From Hyella sp964606015 (GTDB lineage Bacteria; Cyanobacteriota; Cyanobacteriia; Cyanobacteriales; Xenococcaceae): DNA of 6,684 nucleotides. The stretch covers positions 1 to 6,684 of the forward strand of contig CAZSEZ010000218.1 of NCBI GenBank assembly GCA_964606015.1. The letters are read 5' to 3'. The translations under genes and the position numbers were made by a program. Every line of letters begins with the position of its first letter. Position 1 is the stretch's first letter. This document shows, piece by piece, positions 1-5,121 of the stretch. Below the pieces are notes generated by a model. It searched no databases and was not told the origin of the DNA. It saw only the letters and a list, made by a program, of their open reading frames with translations.

Positions 1-2
1 TT

Positions 3-30
3 AAGGTGGATAATTTCCACCTTTACTTTT
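3..30 (+). terminator. Intrinsic terminator of a gene left of the window
   Basis: An 8-bp perfect stem (AAGGTGGA at 3-10 with TCCACCTT at 16-23) encloses a 5-nt loop. It is followed at once by a T-rich tract (TTTACTTTTATTTT, 22-35). This is the classic form of a rho-independent terminator read on the plus strand, so a plus-strand gene probably ends just outside the left edge. The complementary strand has only one or two A/T pairs suited to a U-tract, so it is unlikely to work in the other direction. Confidence 0.8.
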
Positions 31-345
31 ATTTTAAATATTTTCTCTTCAATTCTTTTTGAAAAAATATTTAATGACAAAAAAACATTTTGATCATCTG
101 TCCTAAAAGTTCTACATCTGAAATCTGGAAATAGTTAGACAATCTAATCTATCTTAGGCTTAGTTATACTTTCAATACTCACTAGAAATACAAGTTAAAC
201 AAGTCAAATTCGAAATTCAAATACCAGGAATAAAGATTAGAAGCCTTATAGCTTATTTAAGCCAGAGATTCTGGCTAGTGTATACAATCAAAGAAGAATC
301 ACCCTATCTAATGGCTAAGATAATTCTCCCTAATTTAAATAAGTT
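31..345. other. AT-rich intergenic stretch without a recognised gene
   Basis: I find no convincing reading frame, tRNA or rRNA here. Stops are dense in all frames and no start has a Shine-Dalgarno followed by a sensible protein. The only structures are small hairpins: TTAGA-CAA-TCTAA near 136-148, and the stronger one at 260-276 listed separately. The stretch probably holds the 3' untranslated region of the small minus-strand gene that ends at 346. Confidence 0.6.
260..276 (-). repeat. Short hairpin downstream of the small minus-strand gene
   Basis: AGCCAGA (260-266) and TCTGGCT (270-276) form a 7-bp perfect stem with a 3-nt loop, about 70 nt beyond the stop of the small minus-strand gene. 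On the minus strand the stem is followed by TTAAATAAGC, which is AT-rich but not a U-run. It may stabilise or end that transcript, but it is not a textbook terminator. Confidence 0.35.
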
Positions 346-549
346 TTAGTTGGTTTCACTGTTCAGCAAAGTTACATCTTCCTTCGGCAAATCACGGCAA
401 GCTTCTGCTTTCTGTAACCTGCTTGAACAGGTTAGAAAATCTTTATTCAAACATTCCACTTCTCTGCAGTCAAATTCGCAAGCAGCAATATCTTTTGGAA
501 CTTCAGTAAAAACAAAATTACTAATTCTCTTTAACAAACTACGAATCAT
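346..549 (-). CDS. Small cysteine-rich protein, 67 aa, function unknown
   Basis: This short frame has no assigned function. The ATG at 549 is preceded by GGAG (561-558) with 8-nt spacing, a good ribosome binding site. A longer version would need a TTG at 588 and has no such signal. The protein opens with a short basic, hydrophobic segment (MIRSLLKRISNFVF, 1-14). A distinctive core follows, EVPKDIAACEFDC (16-28), with cysteines spaced C24-x3-C28-x4-C33-x7-C41 and a fifth at C51; the tail is acidic and polar. The four-cysteine spacing could bind a metal or form disulfides, which is inference. From memory, small cyanobacterial proteins with a similar VP-x-DI-x-x-CEFDC core exist, but I cannot confirm this without a search. 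The overlapping plus-strand frame at 350-598 has no comparable signal. It appears monocistronic. Confidence 0.6.
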   Translation of the reverse strand: MIRSLLKRISNFVFTEVPKDIAACEFDCREVECLNKDFLTCSSRLQKAEACRDLPKEDVTLLNSETN

Positions 550-622
550 GAGCCTAACTCCATTTCCTAGTTTTATAGATAATGTCAATCCTGACTAAAA
601 AAGTTTGAGCCGGATAAAATAC

Positions 623-659
623 ATTATAGTGAAGATCTAGGTAATGAATAAAAGTTACC
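623..659 (-). promoter_or_regulatory. Possible promoter and dyad for the small cysteine-rich gene
   Basis: On the minus strand a perfect TATAAT (628-623) lies about 75 nt upstream of the ATG at 549, which would give a 5' leader of roughly 65-70 nt. No good -35 hexamer stands at 16-18 nt. Instead an inverted repeat, GGTAA (640-644) and TTACC (655-659) with a 10-nt spacer, covers the -35 area. That arrangement suits a promoter helped by an activator, but no factor can be named from this sequence. Confidence 0.35.
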
Positions 660-923
660 AACTAGTAATTAAGAAATAAAACAAGTAATACTTAATTGTT
701 ATCCTTAATAGGAGAAAACTATAGGTGTAAAACTATGCATTAAGACAGCAGCATAGCCTTTAAAAAACTTGGTTTTGTCTAAAATCCAATAACAATAATC
801 TACAAGTGCTCTAGTAAACCTGTGTAGACTCTGACTCATAAATACTTTATATATAGAGCCTCAACTAGTTCTAGCCAAAAAATAAGGCCTAAGCTTTCTT
901 GACAAACACTTAAATTCAGCAGA
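660..923. other. AT-rich intergenic stretch downstream of trmB
   Basis: No gene can be supported. A 6-bp inverted repeat (CTATGC 733-738 with GCATAG 751-756) could form a weak hairpin. On the plus strand AGGAG near 709-713 is followed only by a minimal frame that stops immediately. A weak TTGTTA / TATAGG pair (696-701 and 720-725, 18-nt spacer) might be a promoter but leads to no frame. I see no clear terminator for trmB: the palindromes at 885-896 lack a proper loop and U-tract. Confidence 0.5.
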
Positions 924-1571
924 CTACTGTTTCTTAAACAAACTGCGATAAACAGGTAAATCATCAGCCAATACATACAGCTCTCTCTCAGTTGCAATCG
1001 GTAAAGGATTGTCGCCTAGCCAAGTAGCTTGATGTTGCTTATTTAACAAGGGATGCTCCGCAAATCGAGCCGTCATTTCTAGAGCAACCTCTTTAATATC
1101 TGATTGCAAAAATACAGTTCCTTGAGGTTGCAAATAATCGACCAAACTATTAACCAGCTCTGGTTGAATTACTCTTCTTTTATTGTGTTTGCGTTTGAAC
1201 CAGGGATCGGGAAACTGAACACTAATGTATTGCAAAATATCACTTGGTAAAGAGTCAAAAATATCCTTAGCTGAGTAGTTAATACTGCCAAAAAGATAGT
1301 GCAAGTTGTCCAAACCAAGAGCAGTTTTTTCTCGATTGGCATCTTCCACTAGAGGACGACGAATTTCGATCCCCAGAAAATTAGTCCGAGGATTTAGTTG
1401 TGCCATCTCCAGTAAGAATTTTCCTCTCGCACAGCCAATATCCAAATGCAGCGGTAAAGATAGATCGGCATATACTTCCTGCCAATGAGGCAATTCGATC
1501 TTGTCTTGAAATTTACGTAGTAAAGGATTAACGTGCTGGCGAATACGGATTCTGGGCAAAATACACCTCAT
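924..1571 (-). CDS. trmB: tRNA (guanine-N7-)-methyltransferase TrmB
   Basis: This SAM-dependent enzyme makes 7-methylguanosine at position 46 of tRNA in the cytoplasm. The Rossmann SAM-binding motif LDIGCARGKFLLEMA is at residues 43-57 and an acidic ribose-binding position in GIEIRRP at 67-73. The family signature FPDPWFKRKHNKRR is at 120-133, and the C-terminal TERELYVL block matches the conserved TE(F/L)E motif. The 215-residue length is normal for the family. The start is uncertain. ATG 1571 has an in-frame TAA directly before it and no Shine-Dalgarno. However, this ATG lies within TGAGGTG, which sits 6 nt before a TTG at 1559. That TTG would begin the protein MPRIRIRQHVNPL, closer to the usual N-terminus of cyanobacterial homologues as I recall them. 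It is transcribed divergently from the phosphoesterase gene. Function is secure; only the N-terminus is in doubt. Confidence 0.95.
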   Translation of the reverse strand: MRCILPRIRIRQHVNPLLRKFQDKIELPHWQEVYADLSLPLHLDIGCARGKFLLEMAQLNPRTNFLGIEIRRPLVEDANREKTALGLDNLHYLFGSINYSAKDIFDSLPSDILQYISVQFPDPWFKRKHNKRRVIQPELVNSLVDYLQPQGTVFLQSDIKEVALEMTARFAEHPLLNKQHQATWLGDNPLPIATERELYVLADDLPVYRSLFKKQ

Positions 1572-1611
1572 TTAGTGGTTCTCACCATCTATCCTATTAC
1601 AAAGAGGAAGT

Positions 1612-1619
1612 GCGATCGC
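1612..1619. repeat. HIP1 octamer GCGATCGC, intergenic copy
   Basis: A perfect HIP1 palindrome lies in the divergent trmB / phosphoesterase intergenic region. Further perfect copies occur inside coding sequence at 1958-1965, 2597-2604, 5219-5226 and 5948-5955. HIP1 is a hallmark over-represented octamer of many cyanobacterial genomes, and this is the main compositional evidence for the lineage. Confidence 0.9.
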
Positions 1620-1743
1620 TCAATATTGCCATTTTTGAGAACGTAAACAATTACAGCGATTAGAGCAGGATTGTCCCATTGTTCAGGTTAAAGTTCTAGG
1701 ATCTGAGACAAAGGAATCGAATAAAAATAATTTTTATAAGACA

Positions 1744-2841
1744 ATGTTTTCTGATTTTCGCTTTGGCGTTGTTAGCGATTTGCATATTGCTCTGCCAGAA
1801 ACTATCCAAGACCAAGCCTCGCGCTTTCATTTGGTAGAGGTCAGTATCCCTAGCCTCGAAAAAGTTCTCCAGCATTTAGCTACTTTGGATTTAGACTTTT
1901 TGTTATTGCCTGGAGACTTAACTCAAGATGGGGAAATAGCCAATCATCAATGGCTCAGCGATCGCTTAACAAAACTACCTTTCCCCACATATGTGATCCC
2001 TGGTAATCACGATGTCCCCCAGTTAGTAGCGACAGAAAATAAAATTGCTTATCAAGATTTTCCGCAGTATTATCAACAACACGGTTATGGTGGCGCAACT
2101 TCTCTAGACTACACACAAGAAATTTTGCCAGGAGTCCAACTCATCGCCCTCAACTCCAACAATTTCAACTCTGAAGGCAAACAACAAGGCTACCTAACTT
2201 CACAACAATTCCAGTGGCTAGAACAAACACTAGAGAAAACTCAAGACAAGCTAGTCCTGCTAACAATCCATCACAACATCATTGAGCATTTTCCCGACCA
2301 AACAACCCATCCCCTGGGACAGCGCTACATGTTGGATAATGCAGCAGAGTTACTTACTTTACTCGACCAATACCAAGTAAGACTGATCTTCACAGGACAT
2401 CTCCATGTCCAAGATGTTTCTCAGTGGCAAGATATTTACGAAGTATGCACGGGCTCGCTGGTTAGCTATCCTCATCCCTATCGAGTAGTCAACATCAGTC
2501 AAAGAGAAAACTCGGTTTCAGTGGCAATCGACTCTTTCAAATTGGACTCTGCTCCACAGTGGGACAACCTGAGTCAAACATCTAAAGAATGGATGGGCGA
2601 TCGCTCAGAACACTTTATGCTCAAATTACTGACTTTGCCTCCTCTCAATCTTTCTGTGAAAGAAGCCCAAAAATACGCTCCCCAACTACGTTACTTTTGG
2701 TGCGATGTAGCAGAAGGAGATGCAACTATAGACTATCCAAGTTTCCCTCCTAGCCTCAGACAGTATTTTCAAAGCTTTAGTGCTAGAGATTCACAGGGTA
2801 AACCTGCTTTAATTGATAACAACACCACAATTACCCTGTAG
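1744..2841 (+). CDS. Calcineurin-like metallophosphoesterase (CpdA/Icc-like)
   Basis: This 365-residue dinuclear-metal phosphoesterase has the full motif set of the superfamily: D-x-H in SDLH (11-14), GDLTQDGE (57-64), GNHD (87-90), the metal-binding histidine in TIHHN (174-178) and GHLH (218-221). Layout and spacing resemble class III cyclic-nucleotide phosphodiesterases (CpdA/Icc). The family also hydrolyses other phosphodiesters and phosphomonoesters, so the substrate is not established. Residues from about 240 to the end form a C-terminal extension beyond the catalytic fold that I cannot assign. There is no signal peptide or membrane segment, so the protein is probably cytoplasmic. The start is the first ATG of the frame. 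It has no Shine-Dalgarno, which is common in cyanobacteria, and the region before it is very AT-rich. pyrR begins 10 nt after the stop, so the two are probably co-transcribed. I infer no functional link from that alone. Confidence 0.88.
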   Translation: MFSDFRFGVVSDLHIALPETIQDQASRFHLVEVSIPSLEKVLQHLATLDLDFLLLPGDLTQDGEIANHQWLSDRLTKLPFPTYVIPGNHDVPQLVATENKIAYQDFPQYYQQHGYGGATSLDYTQEILPGVQLIALNSNNFNSEGKQQGYLTSQQFQWLEQTLEKTQDKLVLLTIHHNIIEHFPDQTTHPLGQRYMLDNAAELLTLLDQYQVRLIFTGHLHVQDVSQWQDIYEVCTGSLVSYPHPYRVVNISQRENSVSVAIDSFKLDSAPQWDNLSQTSKEWMGDRSEHFMLKLLTLPPLNLSVKEAQKYAPQLRYFWCDVAEGDATIDYPSFPPSLRQYFQSFSARDSQGKPALIDNNTTITL

Positions 2842-2851
2842 GGAAAAAGTT

Positions 2852-3385
2852 ATGTCCAGTGTCGTATCTATCCTATCTGCGGAAGAGATTCGCCGTACGC
2901 TAAATCGGTTGGCATCCCAGATAGTCGAAAAAAATGAGGACTTATCGCAAATAGTCCTACTGGGTATTCATACTAAAGGTGTCCCCTTGGCATACCAGTT
3001 AGCCAAACAAATCGAGTTACTTGAGCAAACGGAAATTCCTGTCGGCGCGATCGATGTTACTTTTTACCGTGATGACCTAGACCGAGTTGCCACTCGTACA
3101 CCAGCTAAAAGCCAAATTCCTTTTGATCTAACAGGCAAGAAAGTAATTGTAGTAGATGACGTAATTTACAAAGGGCGCACGATCAGAGCTGCCCTTAATG
3201 CAATTAACGACTATGGTAGACCAAGTATAATTCGGCTTTTAGTTTTGGTAGACAGAGGTCATCGTGAATTGCCAATTCACCCTGATTTTATTGGCAAACA
3301 ACTACCTACAGCTCAAGAAGAACAAGTAAAAGTTTATCTCCAAGATTTTGATGGCAGAGATGCGGTGGAATTAATTCGTTGTTGA
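2852..3385 (+). CDS. pyrR: Bifunctional pyrimidine regulator / uracil phosphoribosyltransferase PyrR
   Basis: PyrR is a phosphoribosyltransferase-fold protein. In Bacillus it binds pyr mRNA in response to UMP/UTP to cause attenuation, and it also has uracil phosphoribosyltransferase activity (uracil + PRPP to UMP). The 177-residue length is typical. The PRPP-binding loop VIVVDDVIYKGRT is at 98-110. Other family blocks are LLGIHTKGVPLA (36-47), DVTFYRDDL (68-76), the TPAK segment (83-86) and DRGHRELPIHPDFIGK (134-149). The ATG at 2852 was chosen because the protein then begins at the usual N-terminus (SSVVSILSAEEIRRTL). An upstream in-frame TTG at 2813 would add 13 unrelated residues and overlap the preceding gene. 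The ribosome site is poor (GGGAAAAAG). It lies 10 nt after the phosphoesterase stop. No PyrR-type attenuator leader is visible here, so in this organism the role may be mainly enzymatic; that is inference. Confidence 0.93.
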   Translation: MSSVVSILSAEEIRRTLNRLASQIVEKNEDLSQIVLLGIHTKGVPLAYQLAKQIELLEQTEIPVGAIDVTFYRDDLDRVATRTPAKSQIPFDLTGKKVIVVDDVIYKGRTIRAALNAINDYGRPSIIRLLVLVDRGHRELPIHPDFIGKQLPTAQEEQVKVYLQDFDGRDAVELIRC

Positions 3386-3422
3386 TCTTTACTGTTATTG
3401 AGGCGTAACAAATACCTACTAA

Positions 3423-4250
3423 TTAAAAGCTGTAAGTTAATCCTACCGAGATTATCGGGTAAACATTAAAGCGATCCAGTTCTTCTTCGATAGCCCGTTC
3501 TTCTTCATCCAGAGCATCTTGAATATCTTGTTGCAAATTGGCAGGAAGAATATCAGGGTCAAATTTATAGTTTGGAGCTAATTCTACTTGTGGAGAGCCA
3601 GGAAACATTACTCCCACATTAGCCCAAATTCCCCAGTTGCGAGCAATAGGGTTACCCCAGCCAATACCAAGATAAGGAGCAAAATTGCGTGAAGTTTCAA
3701 CCTCTGCATTTACATCAACCAAATCATCAACTCCAAAGTTCAAACCACCAATATTGACATCAAAAATATCAGAAGCAGAAGCTACACCATCAGCATTATT
3801 ATTTGCATAAATTACCCCAATACTGGTGTGAAAGCCTGATTTTTTAAAGGGATAATAATCCAAAGCTGTTGTGATGTTAAATAAGTCAACTTCTGCATCA
3901 TAAGAGCCCAAGGTTTCCTCATAGGTTAAATCAAAGCCAAAAGCATTAACCCCCACTCTGCCATTAAGTTGGGGGGCTATTTTGCCAACTACTGATCCAC
4001 CAATACCTAAGGTACTAACATTGGGAATAACACTCCAGTTTTTTAGCTTTTGTGCCTGTGATTGTTCACTAATTGCTTCTGCATTATCTGAAACTAATAA
4101 ATTGGCTGACCTTTCTAACTTGGGGGAAAGTGAAGAGAGAGTAAGGGAAGAATCTGCCACTTTTTCTTGAGCATTCACTGTCAAAGTAGTGAAGATACTA
4201 GCAATGATGGTGGTGGGAATAGTTAGATCTGAAAAATTAATAATTGACAT
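3423..4250 (-). CDS. Outer-membrane beta-barrel protein, function unknown
   Basis: This 275-residue protein appears to be exported. A hydrophobic segment at 9-25 ends in VNA, a plausible signal peptidase I site after A27. The n-region (MSIINFSD) has no basic residue, which is unusual, yet an in-frame TAA three codons upstream rules out a longer start. Residues 28-75 are a polar linker rich in Ser, Glu and Gln. Beyond this come alternating, aromatic- and Gly-rich strands: GGSVVGKIAPQLNGRVGVNAFGF (84-106, given in part), LDYYPFKKSGFHTSIGV (130-146), and PYLGIGWGN (192-200) followed by WANVGVMFPGSP (209-220). A strongly acidic helix-like segment (about 238-260) precedes a last strand, YPIISVGLTYSF (264-275). 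The terminal Phe is the typical BAM-recognised end of outer-membrane barrels. The layout recalls a widespread uncharacterised Gram-negative family with DWHPF and PYLGxGWG blocks; its ligand is unknown to me. It converges with pyrR across 37 bp that hold no obvious terminator. Confidence 0.75.
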   Translation of the reverse strand: MSIINFSDLTIPTTIIASIFTTLTVNAQEKVADSSLTLSSLSPKLERSANLLVSDNAEAISEQSQAQKLKNWSVIPNVSTLGIGGSVVGKIAPQLNGRVGVNAFGFDLTYEETLGSYDAEVDLFNITTALDYYPFKKSGFHTSIGVIYANNNADGVASASDIFDVNIGGLNFGVDDLVDVNAEVETSRNFAPYLGIGWGNPIARNWGIWANVGVMFPGSPQVELAPNYKFDPDILPANLQQDIQDALDEEERAIEEELDRFNVYPIISVGLTYSF

Positions 4251-4267
4251 GACTACTTATTTTTAGA

Positions 4268-4323
4268 ATCGAATTGAACTTTAGTTGATCATGGAATTGA
4301 TACTTCTCAATTCGATACTTCTC
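4268..4323. repeat. Tandem and inverted repeats upstream of the barrel gene
   Basis: Between 18 and 73 bp upstream of the barrel start lie overlapping repeats. ATCGAATTGA (4268-4277) and TCAATTCGAT (4307-4316) are 10-bp perfect inverted arms separated by 29 nt. GATACTTCTC occurs twice as a direct repeat (4299-4308 and 4314-4323, period 15). GAATTGA recurs at 4294-4300. Such a cluster in a leader or promoter region could be a binding site for a regulator or an RNA fold. No known cyanobacterial operator (NtcA, Fur or LexA type) is recognisable. Confidence 0.55.
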
Positions 4324-4334
4324 TTGTAGTCCTC

Positions 4335-4357
4335 TCCTGCACAATGTTGTGCTAGGA
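4335..4357. repeat. Hairpin-forming dyad in the cupin-barrel intergenic region
   Basis: TCCTGCACA (4335-4343) can pair with TGTGC-T-AGGA (4348-4357) around a 4-nt loop, giving nine pairs with a single bulged T. Its core, GCACAA-TG-TTGTGC, is also a near-perfect protein-binding dyad. No U-tract follows on either strand, so it is not an intrinsic terminator. It lies about 85-107 bp upstream of the barrel start, where it could act as an operator or as part of a structured leader. Confidence 0.5.
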
Positions 4358-4528
4358 CAGACTGTGCGCAATCTTGATATAGTGCCAGCCAAAAAACTGA
4401 CTTCAACTCAAGCTCACGTAAACTCACATTATTCAGTTTCTCTATGACTTTTGACCCAAAATAAAAGTTCCTGACGTGCTTAATACAGCTTTACTTTATT
4501 ATTCTTAGCGATCACATTAGCTACCAAA

Positions 4529-5020
4529 CTAGTTTTTTTGGACATAAGCCTGACAATCCTGCCAAAGATGGGGAAACTCAGCTTGAAATAATTTAGGTGT
4601 TGCAATATCCATATCACGATAGTCAAAACCAGGGCTAACAGCTTCACCAATCAACCCAAACTCTCCAGACTCTAAGACAGCAGCTTTCCAATAGTTTCCG
4701 GGAACGAGTAATTGGGCTGTTTCTCCTGCTGCAAAATTTGTCCCTAACTTAACCTGTGAAAATTGACCTTCTGGATCAATTAGTAAATAGGTAATGCTAG
4801 AACCAAGCTGAAAATAGTGCATGATATCAGATTGGTTACGGTGAAAATGATCGATAGGGCGATCACTAGTTAACAGATAATAAATCGAAGTTAAAACAGC
4901 TCGGTCTGTGCCTACTCTGCTTGTTGCGTAAACTTCTTTTGCTCGATAGGTTTCGCGGAAATAACCCCCTTCGACATGTTCGGTTAAACCTAGCTGTTGG
5001 ATTAGATCTTGTTTGTTCAT
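4529..5020 (-). CDS. Cupin_5 (DUF985) family protein
   Basis: This 163-residue single-domain cupin belongs to the DUF985 / YML079w-like family, which has a double-stranded beta-helix fold and no firmly established reaction. Family blocks in order are EGGYFRETY (17-25), SIYYLLTSD (45-53), HFHRNQSDIMHYFQLG (58-73), LVPGNYWKAAV (105-115) and EAVSPGFDYRDMDIA (126-140). H58, H60 and H68 are candidates for the pocket or metal site. The full family length is present and there is no signal peptide, so the protein is probably cytoplasmic. The ATG start gives the expected N-terminus (MNKQDLIQQLGL) but has no Shine-Dalgarno. The gene is divergent from flv3 across 101 bp, and the two may share regulatory DNA. 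The next gene on the same strand lies 278 bp downstream beyond structured DNA, so this one is probably monocistronic. A sugar-epimerase-like or ligand-binding role is possible but unproven. Confidence 0.88.
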   Translation of the reverse strand: MNKQDLIQQLGLTEHVEGGYFRETYRAKEVYATSRVGTDRAVLTSIYYLLTSDRPIDHFHRNQSDIMHYFQLGSSITYLLIDPEGQFSQVKLGTNFAAGETAQLLVPGNYWKAAVLESGEFGLIGEAVSPGFDYRDMDIATPKLFQAEFPHLWQDCQAYVQKN

Positions 5021-5070
5021 TGATTAGCAAACTAAAAGCCCTGCTTCCTTAGCTTCTAGGTGGTACGCGG

Positions 5071-5117
5071 TAGAATATAACAAAGTAAATAAAATTTAAT
5101 AAATAACAGGAGAGGGG
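5071..5117 (+). promoter_or_regulatory. Probable flv3 promoter -10 and ribosome binding site
   Basis: TAGAAT (5071-5076), five of six matches to the -10 consensus, overlaps TATAAC (5076-5081), about 40-50 nt before the flv3 start. No convincing -35 hexamer lies upstream, which would fit an activator-dependent promoter. The Shine-Dalgarno AGGAG (5108-5112) stands 9 nt before the ATG at 5122 and is the best such site before a large gene in this window. The promoter part is tentative; the ribosome site is clear. Confidence 0.45.
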
Positions 5118-5121
5118 ATAT

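Noticed and set aside
583..588. Consensus TTGACA on the minus strand as a -35 box for the small gene
   Set aside because: No -10 hexamer lies 16-18 nt downstream; TATAAA is only 5 nt away and the correctly spaced sequence is AAATGG.
350..598. Plus-strand open frame of 82 codons overlapping the small cysteine-rich gene
   Set aside because: No Shine-Dalgarno at its start and low-information, Ser/Lys-rich composition; the antisense frame has a better start and a coherent cysteine motif.
881..900. Possible trmB terminator at the AGGCCT / AAGCTT palindromes
   Set aside because: Two adjacent palindromes cannot form one stem with a usable loop, and the T-run lies beside rather than after a stable stem.
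1306..1488. Plus-strand 60-codon frame inside trmB
   Set aside because: Lies wholly antisense to a gene with unmistakable TrmB motifs and has no family features of its own.
2813..2851. Extended PyrR start at TTG 2813
   Set aside because: Would add 13 residues unlike the family, using a rare start that overlaps the end of the phosphoesterase gene; ATG 2852 gives the expected N-terminus.
3982..4170. Plus-strand 62-codon frame inside the barrel gene
   Set aside because: Antisense to the N-terminal part of a longer, coherent exported protein; it has no ribosome site or recognisable features.
4262..4281. tRNA T-arm-like sequence on the minus strand (GTTCAATTCGATTC)
   Set aside because: No acceptor, D or anticodon arm can be built around it; the resemblance comes from the repeats upstream of the barrel gene.
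4296..4323. CRISPR-like direct repeats
   Set aside because: Only two 10-bp units at 15-bp period with no spacer-length intervals and no cas genes; this is a short tandem repeat.
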